Below are positions 23,584 to 31,262 of a stretch of DNA of 41,012 bases, piece after piece (position 1 is the stretch's first letter; every line of letters starts with the position of its first letter). Origin of the DNA: DATEFF01 sp964586395 (GTDB taxonomy: Bacteria; Patescibacteriota; Saccharimonadia; Saccharimonadales; EFPC-124); contig CAZPGP010000009.1 of NCBI GenBank assembly GCA_964586395.1, positions 1 to 41,012 of the forward strand, written 5' to 3'. Made by a program: the position numbers and the translations under genes. The notes below the pieces were generated by a model. It ran no database searches. It saw nothing but the letters and a program-made list of their open reading frames with translations, and was not told the DNA's origin.

Positions 23584-23940
23584 TCACTCAACGGGGTAAA
23601 AGTAAAGGGCGCCGCTCATTTTTCGAACGGTGCCAATCGGTGTTTCCCCATCGAGGATTTCCAGTTCGTCCGCGTCGTTGATCCGCGGACTCCCCTTGAT
23701 GTAGGTCTGTCCGGATTCCAGCCGGAACCAGACAGACACTTCATCTTGTGTGTTGCCGGCTTTTTGCCGTCGGGCCACCTCGCGGTGAAACCCGGCGTAC
23801 CGTCTACCGGTCAGCGTGAACCCGTCATCAGGTACTCGGATGTCGAGTATCAGATGCTGGGTGGGTAACGGCTTGATCTGGCTTTCACCAGACCTGTTTG
23901 GCTTGCACTGACGCCGCCTCCAGCACTTCCCCAGGCCCAT
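23584..23940 (-). CDS. Hypothetical protein, GC-rich singleton
   Basis: 118 residues, no recognised family. The N-terminus MGLGKCWRRRQCKPNR is very basic with two Cys. The rest alternates short strands (LILDIRVPDDGFTLTGRR, DEVSVWFRLESGQTYIKG, DELEILDGETPIGTV, GALYFYPVE), suggesting a small beta-barrel or SH3/OB-like fold. No signal peptide was seen. GGAGG seven bases before ATG 23940 sets the start. A TATAGG -10-like box with TTGCGC upstream is possible. It ends in TGA. It lies 77 bases downstream of the lipoprotein amidase on the same strand and could be cotranscribed with it. Confidence 0.6.
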   Translation of the reverse strand: MGLGKCWRRRQCKPNRSGESQIKPLPTQHLILDIRVPDDGFTLTGRRYAGFHREVARRQKAGNTQDEVSVWFRLESGQTYIKGSPRINDADELEILDGETPIGTVRKMSGALYFYPVE

Positions 23941-24017
23941 GGTTCCTCCATTTTGCTGCAGGGATCCCATACCTATATCACGGTCAGGGCATGCAGCGCA
24001 ATGAGGTCTTGGGGTGG

Positions 24018-24701
24018 TTACTTCACGTCGGCCAGGACGCGATCGAGGTACTTCTGGTCGACGTCGGTCTTGCCGCTGCCGGCGTAGACGCCGTCGGCCC
24101 ACTTGCACTTCTTGTCGGCCTGCGCGTGCGACACGATGCCGCGACCGCTCTTGCCGTCCTCGGCCACGACGCTCTCGGCCTTGATCTTGTACTTGGCCAT
24201 GAGCTCGCGGACGACCTTGACCACGGTCTCGTACTGCTTCTGGTTGTCGCCGATGTAGTGCGCGTGACCCGGGTTCCAGCCTTCGATCTCGATGCCGATG
24301 GCCCACTTGTTGGCGCACTTGGCGTGGCGCGCGAACGAGTTGAGCTCCGGCAGGAGCTGGTAGGCATTGCCGTTGCCCATCACGGCGACCTGGACGGTGA
24401 CGTGCCCGACTTCCGGGTGGCGATCGGTGCTCTTCAGGTCCGGGTTGTACGTGGACATGTTGCCCTCGGAGCCCGCGACGAACGCCTTGATGGCGTCGGG
24501 ACCACCGTTGTAGGCCGCGGTCCAGTGAAGCAGGATGGCGGTGGGCTTGATGGTCTCGTCGGTCTTCCAGGTGATGTGCTGCTGGATGATCGACGGCGCC
24601 GTCGAGTCCGAGGACCCGGAGTTGGCGCCGCCGATGCCGGTACAGGCACTGACGGCAAGGGCCAATGCTGCGAGGCCGGTTGCTACGAAGCGAAGACGCA
24701 T
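24018..24701 (-). CDS. Lipoprotein N-acetylmuramoyl-L-alanine amidase-like protein
   Basis: 227 residues. A signal peptide (LRFVATGLAALALAVSAC) with lipobox VSAC puts lipid-modified Cys20 at the outer face of the membrane. The mature part fits the Amidase_2/PGRP fold: ILLHWTAA with zinc-ligand His59, WAIGIEIEGW near 133 (AmpD-like strand), SHAQADKKC near 191 with His192, and a third-ligand candidate at Asp203 (WADG). It would cut the amide between muramic acid and the stem peptide. In an epibiotic CPR cell it could act on its own wall or that of the host. ATG 24701 is used; the longer in-frame start crosses the promoter. Leader CCC/GGG pairing partly covers the GGGAG ribosome site. Confidence 0.82.
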   Translation of the reverse strand: MRLRFVATGLAALALAVSACTGIGGANSGSSDSTAPSIIQQHITWKTDETIKPTAILLHWTAAYNGGPDAIKAFVAGSEGNMSTYNPDLKSTDRHPEVGHVTVQVAVMGNGNAYQLLPELNSFARHAKCANKWAIGIEIEGWNPGHAHYIGDNQKQYETVVKVVRELMAKYKIKAESVVAEDGKSGRGIVSHAQADKKCKWADGVYAGSGKTDVDQKYLDRVLADVK

Positions 24702-24739
24702 GTGCGCTCCCTGAATCGGGATGGATGTTACCGTGGGGG

Positions 24740-24768
24740 AGTGTAGCATTTTTACAACACTTTCTCAA
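24740..24768 (-). promoter_or_regulatory. Promoter of the amidase gene
   Basis: On the minus strand: TTGAGA, 17 bases, TACACT. Its -35 bases (24763-24768) coincide with the -35 of the divergent msrB promoter (24762-24767). Confidence 0.65.
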
Positions 24769-24790
24769 GGTTATTGCAAGCACGTATAAT
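24762..24790 (+). promoter_or_regulatory. Promoter of msrB, leaderless
   Basis: TTCTCA (24762-24767), 17 bases, perfect TATAAT (24785-24790). ATG 24797 follows after six bases. Confidence 0.7.
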
Positions 24791-24796
24791 GAAGGT

Positions 24797-25192
24797 ATGA
24801 TCCAAAAAACCGAAGACGAGTGGAAGAAGCAACTAACCAGTGAGCAGTACGAGGTCTTACGCGAGGGCGGCACGGAAGCTCCGTACTCCGGCAAGTTGCT
24901 CCACGAAAAGGGGAGTGGGATGTACGCCTGCGCTGCGTGTGGCGCGGAACTCTTTGATAGCGATACGAAGTATGTGAGCAGTATGCCGGGTCTTGAGGGC
25001 TGGCCGAGCTTCTACGACGCCAAGCCGGGCGCGGTGGAGTTCAAGGACGACAATTCTCACGGCATGGAGCGCGTCGAAGTGACTTGTGCTAATTGTGGTA
25101 GTCATTTGGGGCACATCTTTCCGGACGATTCGCCATCAGGCAAGCATTACTGCATCAATTCCGTCTGTCTGGTCATGAAGCCCAAGAAGTAG
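24797..25192 (+). CDS. msrB: Peptide-methionine (R)-S-oxide reductase
   Basis: Repairs oxidised methionine (R-sulfoxide) in proteins. 131 residues; zinc-binding CAAC near 46 and CANC near 95; the catalytic segment HYCINSVCLVM at the C-terminus holds the nucleophile Cys (family form RYCxN). His replaces the common Arg before Tyr-Cys, and the extra Cys in SVC could be a resolving residue. GWPSFYDA is also conserved. It begins MIQKTEDEWKKQLT, with no signal peptide, so it is cytoplasmic. The transcript is predicted leaderless. Confidence 0.95.
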   Translation: MIQKTEDEWKKQLTSEQYEVLREGGTEAPYSGKLLHEKGSGMYACAACGAELFDSDTKYVSSMPGLEGWPSFYDAKPGAVEFKDDNSHGMERVEVTCANCGSHLGHIFPDDSPSGKHYCINSVCLVMKPKK

Positions 25193-25210
25193 GCGTGCTA
25201 CACTAGATTT

Positions 25211-25765
25211 ATGGCAGACCTAAAACGAATAACACCCGACAAAATTCTGTGGGTAGACCTGGAAATGACTGGTCTGAACCCAACCAAAGACCGCATCCTA
25301 GAGGTGGCCGCAATTGTGACCGACTGGGACTTTAACGAGCTCGGTAAGTTCGAAAGTGGCGTAGGCCACGATGAAGCCGCGCTCAGAATTCTCATGGACG
25401 CCAACCCTTGGGCTGTCGACCACACAGAGCTAACTGACACACTTCTGAAGCAATCGAGCGAATCCGAACCAGAAGAGTTGGTGCAGGCCAAGTTTGAGGA
25501 ATTTATCAACGAACATTTTGAGAAGGACGAGCCTGCGCTCCTGGCTGGTAATTCGATCCACATGGACCGTCAGTTTATCCGCCATTGGTGGCCGAAGGTA
25601 GAGAAGCGTCTGCATTACCGCATGCTCGACGTCAGTGCCTGGAAGGTAGTGATGATCGGCAAGTACGGTACCGAATACGAGAAGCTCGAGAAGCACCGTG
25701 CACTGGACGACATCCGCGAGTCTATAGACGAGCTGGAATTTTACTTGTCCAAGGTGAATCCTTAG
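25211..25765 (+). CDS. orn: Oligoribonuclease
   Basis: DEDDh 3'-5' exonuclease that degrades di- to pentaribonucleotides, including pGpG. The 184-residue length is normal. Exo I WVDLEMTGLNPTKDRILEVA near residue 14, Exo II NSIHMDRQFIRHWWP near 115, and Exo III HRALDDIRESIDEL near 161 contain the four acidic residues and the catalytic His. The -10 TACACT (25199-25204) ends six bases before the ATG; leaderless, no SD. It lies 18 bases after msrB and has its own -10. Confidence 0.96.
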   Translation: MADLKRITPDKILWVDLEMTGLNPTKDRILEVAAIVTDWDFNELGKFESGVGHDEAALRILMDANPWAVDHTELTDTLLKQSSESEPEELVQAKFEEFINEHFEKDEPALLAGNSIHMDRQFIRHWWPKVEKRLHYRMLDVSAWKVVMIGKYGTEYEKLEKHRALDDIRESIDELEFYLSKVNP

Positions 25766-25777
25766 CGCTCGACTCTC

Positions 25778-25806
25778 TTGAAAAATTGCCTATTCGATGG
25801 TATCGT
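25778..25806 (+). promoter_or_regulatory. Promoter of HTH cassette 1
   Basis: TTGAAA (25778-25783), 17 bases, TATCGT (25801-25806). The layout and downstream bases match cassette 2. Confidence 0.65.
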
Positions 25807-25814
25807 GTTGGCTT

Positions 25815-25844
25815 GGGTGCGGACCCGACCTCCCTTTTCGGAGG
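25815..25844 (+). promoter_or_regulatory. Leader of HTH cassette 1: two hairpins, SD sequestered
   Basis: The first hairpin, GGGT-GCGG-ACCC (25815-25826), sits at the predicted transcript start. The second, CCTCC-CTTTTC-GGAGG (25829-25844), puts the whole Shine-Dalgarno site in a stem, so translation would need it opened. The first hairpin can also pair with the trailer at 26192-26203. Confidence 0.5.
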
Positions 25845-25853
25845 AAAATGCTT

Positions 25854-26141
25854 ATGCCCGAACCGACTGGTCGGCAACTCTCACCCTTGCAGGCGCGCAT
25901 CTTGATGATGCTGGACGACAGCAAGGGTCGCAACACCATTGCCCGTGAGTTGGGTGTCAGTGTCCAGACGGTGCGTACGCGCATCGAACAGATCAAGGAA
26001 AAGCTTGACGTCCCTGTGGGCGATGACATCGACGCAACGCTCCGGAAGGCTCGCCAGTTGGGCGTGCTGACCGGGCCGATGCGTCGAAATGAGGAGCGCA
26101 TGCAGCGACGTGGTGGCCAAGGCCGCCGCGGTCAGCGCTGA
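25854..26141 (+). CDS. Small HTH regulator, cassette copy 1
   Basis: 95 residues, mainly a LuxR/sigma-like helix-turn-helix: SPLQARILMMLDDSKGRNTIARELGVSVQTVRTRIEQIKEKL in two pieces (about residues 10-51), then ATLRKARQLGVLTGP and a very basic tail (RRGGQGRRGQR). The HTH resembles the GerE-type C-terminal domain of LuxR proteins without a receiver domain. ATG 25854 gives nine-base spacing from GGAGG; ATG 25848 would be only three bases away. It ends in TGA. It is paralogous to 26301 (shared ...IA-ELG-----TVR---..., ...LG-LTGP). A DNA-binding role is well supported; targets are unknown. Confidence 0.75.
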   Translation: MPEPTGRQLSPLQARILMMLDDSKGRNTIARELGVSVQTVRTRIEQIKEKLDVPVGDDIDATLRKARQLGVLTGPMRRNEERMQRRGGQGRRGQR

Positions 26142-26184
26142 CCCCCCAAGCTCTTAACTGAGCGCTAGCTAGCAGTACACCCTG

Positions 26185-26209
26185 GAGAGTTGGGTCCGCA
26201 CTCACTCTC
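26185..26209 (+). terminator. Trailer hairpin of HTH cassette 1
   Basis: GAGAGT pairs with ACTCTC, then a bulged T and G-C, G-U, G-C pairs. Copy 2 has the same fold with G-C in place of G-U. No U-tract. It includes GGGTCCGCAC, complementary to the leader. Confidence 0.55.
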
Positions 26210-26215
26210 ACAATC

Positions 26216-26244
26216 TTGAATTTATATGCGGCTGATGGTATGGT
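26216..26244 (+). promoter_or_regulatory. Promoter of HTH cassette 2
   Basis: TTGAAT (26216-26221), 17 bases, TATGGT (26239-26244), six bases after the trailer hairpin of copy 1. Confidence 0.65.
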
Positions 26245-26252
26245 ATTGGCTT

Positions 26253-26295
26253 GTGGGTGCGGACCCGCTTTCCTTCATAGATCGACCCACGGAGG
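26253..26295 (+). promoter_or_regulatory. Leader of HTH cassette 2: alternative hairpins next to the SD
   Basis: GGGT-GCGG-ACCC (26255-26266) is the same hairpin as in copy 1. Alternatively GTGGGT (26253-26258) pairs perfectly with ACCCAC (26285-26290), which abuts the GGAGG site (26291-26295). The two folds exclude one another, as in a switch. Confidence 0.45.
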
Positions 26296-26300
26296 ACGCT

Positions 26301-26567
26301 ATGGCCGGGAGAAAGCCACACATATCGCCGCACAAGAAGCGAATCCTGAGCTTGCTCAATCAGCGCAAGTCGCGCAGAGAGATTGCGCAGGAGCTCGGGA
26401 TTGGTCTTGAGACCGTGCGTAGTCACATGAAGGAAATCAGGAACGAGCTGGGCAGCACGCCGGGCGAAGGCGCCGTTGCCGTGGTGCGGCGTGCCTACGC
26501 GTTGGGGATCCTCACGGGCCCAAGCCCCCTGTTGGCCGCCCACGCGGAGAGCAAGCAAGGCAAGTAA
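26301..26567 (+). CDS. Small HTH regulator, cassette copy 2
   Basis: 88 residues, paralogue of the 25854 product. HTH in two blocks, HKKRILSLLNQRKSRREIAQELG and GLETVRSHMKEIRNELG (about residues 11-51), then AVVRRAYALGILTGP and a variable tail. It is positively charged and has no receiver or ligand domain. GGAGG is six bases before ATG 26301. It ends in TAA. The proteins have diverged far more than the GGTGCGGACCCG leader and the GAGAGTTGGG trailer, so the flanks appear to be under selection or gene conversion. Targets are unknown; cross- or self-regulation is possible. Confidence 0.75.
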   Translation: MAGRKPHISPHKKRILSLLNQRKSRREIAQELGIGLETVRSHMKEIRNELGSTPGEGAVAVVRRAYALGILTGPSPLLAAHAESKQGK

Positions 26568-26600
26568 GCTTCACCGCTTGATTTACCAGTAAACAACCCG

Positions 26601-26625
26601 GAGAGTTGGGCCCGCACCCACTCTC
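26601..26625 (+). terminator. Trailer hairpin of HTH cassette 2
   Basis: GAGAG-(T)-TGGG pairs with CCCACTCTC around CCCGCA. The same fold as copy 1 with changed but paired bases supports a conserved structure. Confidence 0.55.
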
Positions 26626-26652
26626 ACCAATGTAATTTGATATTATGAAACT

Positions 26653-26976
26653 ATGTTAAGCCACAAAGAACTTGAAGAGTATATCCTAAGCATGCCGAAT
26701 GCTCGGCTTGATTATCCGTTTGGCGAAGAGGCCGCCGTCTACAAGGTGGGGGATAAGATGTTTGCAATTATCGCCGAGAAGTCCGACCCTGTGCGCGTCA
26801 GCCTCAAATGCGACCCGCAGCTTGCGGTCATGCTCCGCGAGAAGTATGAGACCGTTCTGCCGGGTTACCATCTGAATAAGAAGCATTGGAATACTATTAT
26901 TTGTAGCGCTGGTCAGTTAGAAAAAGAAGAGATTTTTGATTTGGTGCGACATTCGTACCTGCTTGTGGCCGAGTAG
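26653..26976 (+). CDS. MmcQ/YjbR family protein
   Basis: 107 residues with the YjbR/CyaY-like double-wing fold: MLSHKELEEYILSMPNA, DYPFGEEAAVYKVGDKMFAII, VSLKCDPQLAVMLREKY, PGYHLNKKHWNTII. The LNKKHW motif and the acid-rich first helix are family hallmarks. The family is thought to bind DNA, but its function is not established. TATTAT (26641-26646) ends six bases before the ATG, so it is leaderless. It is followed by the long hairpin at 26982. Confidence 0.88.
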   Translation: MLSHKELEEYILSMPNARLDYPFGEEAAVYKVGDKMFAIIAEKSDPVRVSLKCDPQLAVMLREKYETVLPGYHLNKKHWNTIICSAGQLEKEEIFDLVRHSYLLVAE

Positions 26977-26981
26977 ATAAT

Positions 26982-27075
26982 GGGGTGGCAGTCGGCGGGG
27001 CGGCCCCAGGTTTTTGCCCGCAGCGGGTATTCCCGCGAGGACAAAAAATAGGGGCGGACCGACTGACAGGACCCC
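26982..27075. other. 94-base nested imperfect palindrome, possible structured RNA
   Basis: Successive paired arms: GGGGT/ACCCC, CAGTCGG/CCGACTG (26989-26995 with 27059-27065), GCCCC/GGGGC (27003-27007 with 27051-27055), TTTTTG/CAAAAA (27011-27016 with 27042-27047), and GCGGG-TATT-CCCGC (27023-27036) at the tip. It lies between the convergent yjbR stop and the 27082 stop, so it could be a shared terminator, a REP-like element or a small structured RNA. Confidence 0.6.
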
Positions 27076-27081
27076 TTCCTA

Positions 27082-27642
27082 CTACAAGCTCAACTCAGTA
27101 AACTGCTTCTCAATACTCTTCAAATTCACAATGATCTTATCAACAACATCGCGGCTCTTCTTGCTGCTAATCGTAGGCTGCAGTGCTTCAGCCTGAGTGA
27201 TCAAGTTAGCTACTTTGCCCAGAACGATCTGGCGGTAGGTGAGGTCAAACTTGTTCAGTAAGTTGGCTTGCTTCAGAGCTTCCGTGTTTGTGTCCGCTTC
27301 TTTCTTTACGAGGTCATCGGGCAGTTTCTTGATGCCCGTATCAGTCACGACGGTAGCGACATCGCTGGTCATGAGGACTGTCGCGTTGCTGTTGGCAGTG
27401 CTAAGATCTGGGTGACGAATTTCTTTCTGAGAGGCGTTTGCTAGGACCAGTAGGCTATTTTCGCGCACGGCCAGCAGGGTCAGGTCGTTGCGAGAATTGC
27501 CATTCAGCAGAGTCAGCGCGAAGAGGGCTGTACCGATCACCGCGGCAGCGATGACGCCAATGATCAGGAAGCGGGCTGTCTTGCTGCCTGCGCCCTTCGA
27601 ATTGTTGCTGTAGTACGTGCCGTACTGAAGTCTTTGAGCCAT
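27082..27642 (-). CDS. Hypothetical single-pass membrane protein
   Basis: 186 residues. A short basic cytoplasmic N-terminus (MAQRLQYGTYYSNNSKGAGSK) is followed by one membrane helix (ARFLIIGVIAAAVIGTALFALTLL, about 22-45) and a soluble, mainly helical outer domain rich in Lys, Thr and Leu (ANLLNKFDLTYRQIVLGKV, KSRDVVDKIIVNLKSIEKQF). There is no lipobox and no recognised family. The composition is like the housekeeping genes, and it stops in TAG next to the palindrome. The start region has no SD (AT-rich TACCTA upstream). Its position beside dnaG is divergent. Confidence 0.7.
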   Translation of the reverse strand: MAQRLQYGTYYSNNSKGAGSKTARFLIIGVIAAAVIGTALFALTLLNGNSRNDLTLLAVRENSLLVLANASQKEIRHPDLSTANSNATVLMTSDVATVVTDTGIKKLPDDLVKKEADTNTEALKQANLLNKFDLTYRQIVLGKVANLITQAEALQPTISSKKSRDVVDKIIVNLKSIEKQFTELSL

Positions 27643-27744
27643 AACTATAGGTATTTAAGCATAAGAGGCGGTGACTGCCAATGATCATGAAGACCCGGAT
27701 CCACCAGAGGCCCACTAGTGTTACAATAGGAGTGATTGGAACGT

Positions 27745-29462
27745 ATGGAAGCCAAAGAGGAAATCAGATCAAAGTTGAACATCGAGGACGTAATCGGCGA
27801 GTACGTCCAGCTTAAACGTGCCGGTCGAAACTACAAAGGTCTCAGCCCGTTCAATACCGAGAAGACGCCGAGCTTTATGGTCAGTCCGGACAAGCATATT
27901 TGGTACGACTTTAGTAGCAACCGCGGCGGCGATGTGTTCGCTTTTGTCATGGAGGTGGAGGGGTTGGACTTTCGCGGGGCGTTGGAGCTTTTAGCGCGCA
28001 AAGCGGGCGTCGATCTCAGCCAGTTCAAGTCAGGTGCGAACAAGGATTTTTCCCAGAAGAAAGAGCGTTTATATCAGGTCCTCGACCTCGCCGCTAAATT
28101 TTATCAACAGAGTATGATCCGCAGCGAAAAGGCAGTGGACTACGTCTTCAAGAAGCGCGCCCTGAGCAAAGAGGTTGTGCAGCAATTTCGCATTGGCTAC
28201 TCGCCGGCAGCGGACGATACACTGCTGCGTGCGCTACTGAAGCGCGGATTCAAAGAACAAGACTTGCGCGACGCTGGCTTGGTTGTGACGCGTCGCGGCC
28301 GCCCGAGCGACATGTTCCGTGGCCGCATGATGGTTCCGCTGGCCGACCGGCAGGGTAGAATTGTTGGGTTCACCGCGCGCCTTATCGACGATCAGCCCAA
28401 CGCGCCCAAATACATCAACACGCCGCAAACAATGCTATATGACAAGGGTCGTCAGGTCTTCGGGCTGCATCTTGCCAAGGAGGCGATTCGCCGTGCCGGA
28501 TACGTGGTAATCGTTGAGGGTAACCTGGATGTGGTGTCGAGCCATCAGGCTGGCATCGGCCAGGTTGTGGCTGCCGCAGGTACAGCGCTGACCGAGGACC
28601 ATCTGCGCAGCCTGAGCCGTCTGGCTAACGACATTCGCTTGAGTTTTGACCGCGACAAGGCTGGCATCGCCGCAACGGAGCGGGCGATCGGCATTGCCAG
28701 CAAGCTCGGCCTGCAGCTCAGCATTATTACGACCCCGGACGGCTACAAGGACCCGGACGAAGTTATTCAGGCCGATCCACAGCTCTGGCTGAAAGCTATC
28801 GAACAGCCNNNNNNNNNNNNNNNNNNNNNNNNNNNNNNNNNNNNNNNNNNNNNNNNNNNNNNNNNNNNNNNNNNNNNNNNNNNNNNNNNNNNNNNNNNNN
28901 NNNNNNNNACTATCTGAGGCTAATAGGCAAAAGAGTAGACACCTCACTAGGATCCCTAGAGAAAAAAATCGAGAGCTTAACTGATACCAAAGTCGAAAAA
29001 TCACTCAAGGAAACGAAGATCTCGAACGGAAAGAGCGACACGGCTTTTTACTATCAAGATAGGATGTTGGCTCTAGCTTTGGGCTATCCTGAGCTTCGCG
29101 ACATGCTCAAGCGATTAGAGAATCCTACCTTTGAAGGCGACGACAGGCAGATAACTTTCAATTTTATAAAGTGGCTGGGCACAAGGAAGGTTGATGAGTA
29201 TATCTTGACGCATTTGCAAACTGAGGCTCTTCGTGTCAAAATAGATTTATTGCAAACTTTGCTAGAAGAGAGATTTCCGATTATTGAGGACTCCTTCTAC
29301 GGCACTATACGAAAAGACGTAAACCAGCTCCTCCGGGAGAATAAAACAAAAGAGAAAGACGAATTGGGCCGCTCAATGGCCGAACTAGACGACCCTCAAG
29401 AGAGAGAGGCCGCAAACGAGCGCCACAAGAAGCTAACCAAAGAAATCGCTGAATTAAAATAA
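27745..29462 (+). CDS. dnaG: DNA primase DnaG, interrupted by a scaffold gap; zinc ligands missing
   Basis: Synthesises RNA primers for replication. The N-terminal domain aligns with the CHC2 zinc ribbon (GRNYKGLSPFNTEKTPSF, residues 28-44), but the four ligand positions read Ser34, Asn37, Asp55 and Ser58 instead of Cys, His, Cys, Cys. The TOPRIM domain is intact (VVIVEGNLDVV near 252; SFDRDKAG near 303). The gap at 28809-28908 hides an unknown length; the frame resumes at 28911 and encodes a helical C-terminal helicase-binding-like domain of 183 residues, with a different codon style. ATG 27745 is preferred (AGGAG, 12 bases away); TTG 27736 is possible. rpoD follows after ten bases, as in the classical macromolecular-synthesis operon without rpsU. 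Confidence 0.9.
28809..28908. other. 100-N scaffold gap inside dnaG, no flanking duplication
   Basis: Exactly 100 N, but unlike the gaps at 7883 and 20614 the two sides share no sequence. Real DNA of unknown length is missing, and the composition changes across it. Confidence 0.95.
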
Positions 29463-29472
29463 TTGGAGAATA

Positions 29473-30531
<1,059 letters not shown>

Positions 30532-30548
30532 GTTAGAATAGCTGGCTA

Positions 30549-30565
30549 GGGGACGAATAGTCCCT
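30549..30565 (+). promoter_or_regulatory. Leader hairpin of the 30600 lipoprotein gene
   Basis: GGGAC-GAATA-GTCCC, flanked by a G-T pair, starts about ten bases after a -10-like TAGAAT (30534-30539). A second small CCC-TTTA-GGG lies just before the start codon and covers part of the AGGGG ribosome site. Confidence 0.45.
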
Positions 30566-30599
30566 GCCCGCAAAGCAATTTTCCCTTTAGGGGTTATCG

Positions 30600-31148
30600 A
30601 TGAGGCTTACACAAGTAGGTGCGCTGGCTCTCGCTGCGTTGGCGGTAGCTGCCGCTTCGTGCGGTAGTCCGAGCAGCAGCGGACCGACACAGGCGCCGAC
30701 GTCAACGTCGACCGCAGCACCGGCATCCGTCCGGGTGGTCGTGGACACAAGCAAGAACCCGTGCGTGGATGCTCTGGCAGCCAAGCCGGGCACCTGCTAC
30801 CTGCCGATCTACTCGCGGCCGACGTACGACGCACCCAGCCTGCCCGTGAACTCGGCCCCGGCCAGCAAATGCACTCCCGAAGACGAGAGCAAGTGCTGGC
30901 CTCAGCCCGAGACCGAGCTGAAAGCTGTGTGCGAGACGATGGGTGATCGCATTCAGGATTCCCTGGGACGCGGAAGGGCTGTCTGGTATGCGGTTGTCGT
31001 GCCGCAAGGGGAGCTGCTGATCGATCGCACGCTGTTGTCTTCCACGGCAGGGGCGGACGAGGTGGTGGGCTTCGCTCCTGAGGTCTGGCTCCGTCGACTC
31101 ACACAGGAAGGACTGCCCTCATGTGAGGGCGTCATCGCCAACGGCTAG
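30600..31148 (+). CDS. Hypothetical lipoprotein, GC-rich singleton
   Basis: 182 residues. Signal peptide of about 20 residues (LALAALAVAA) and lipobox AASC with Cys21, then a Ser/Thr/Pro/Ala linker (GPTQAPTSTSTAAPAS) that spaces it from the membrane. The mature domain has six Cys after the lipobox (NPCVD, GTCYLP, SKCTPE, SKCWPQ, AVCETM, PSCEG), enough for three disulfides, so it is probably an extracellular disulfide-stabilised domain. I do not recognise the family. AGGGGTT precedes ATG 30600. It is followed by a large U-less hairpin. It is much more GC-rich than rpoD upstream. Confidence 0.7.
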   Translation: MRLTQVGALALAALAVAAASCGSPSSSGPTQAPTSTSTAAPASVRVVVDTSKNPCVDALAAKPGTCYLPIYSRPTYDAPSLPVNSAPASKCTPEDESKCWPQPETELKAVCETMGDRIQDSLGRGRAVWYAVVVPQGELLIDRTLLSSTAGADEVVGFAPEVWLRRLTQEGLPSCEGVIANG

Positions 31149-31155
31149 CGGGCAT

Positions 31156-31199
31156 CTGCGGACCGGTCGACCCCATCGTGGGTGTCGATCGGTCCGCAG
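31156..31199 (+). terminator. Large U-less hairpin after the lipoprotein gene
   Basis: CTGCGGACCGGTCGAC pairs with GTCGATCGGTCCGCAG (16 bp, one C-A mismatch), with ACCC/GGGT extending inside. No T-run follows. Confidence 0.75.
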
Positions 31200-31215
31200 C
31201 TGACCCTTGTATGCA

Positions 31216-31245
31216 AAAACTACCTCGATCTCTCGGGGTAGTTTT
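31216..31245 (-). terminator. Terminator of the adenylate-kinase-like gene
   Basis: AAAACTACC pairs with GGTAGTTTT. Read on the minus strand it ends in TTTTTG. It probably works in both directions. Confidence 0.8.
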
Positions 31246-31262
31246 GTTATTGAACAAGTTTA

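Noticed and set aside
23941..24894. Long minus ORF joining 23584 to 24894
   Set aside because: The upstream part is a frame shadow of the lipoprotein amidase and of msrB. Only the part from ATG 23940 has its own SD and domain-like sequence.
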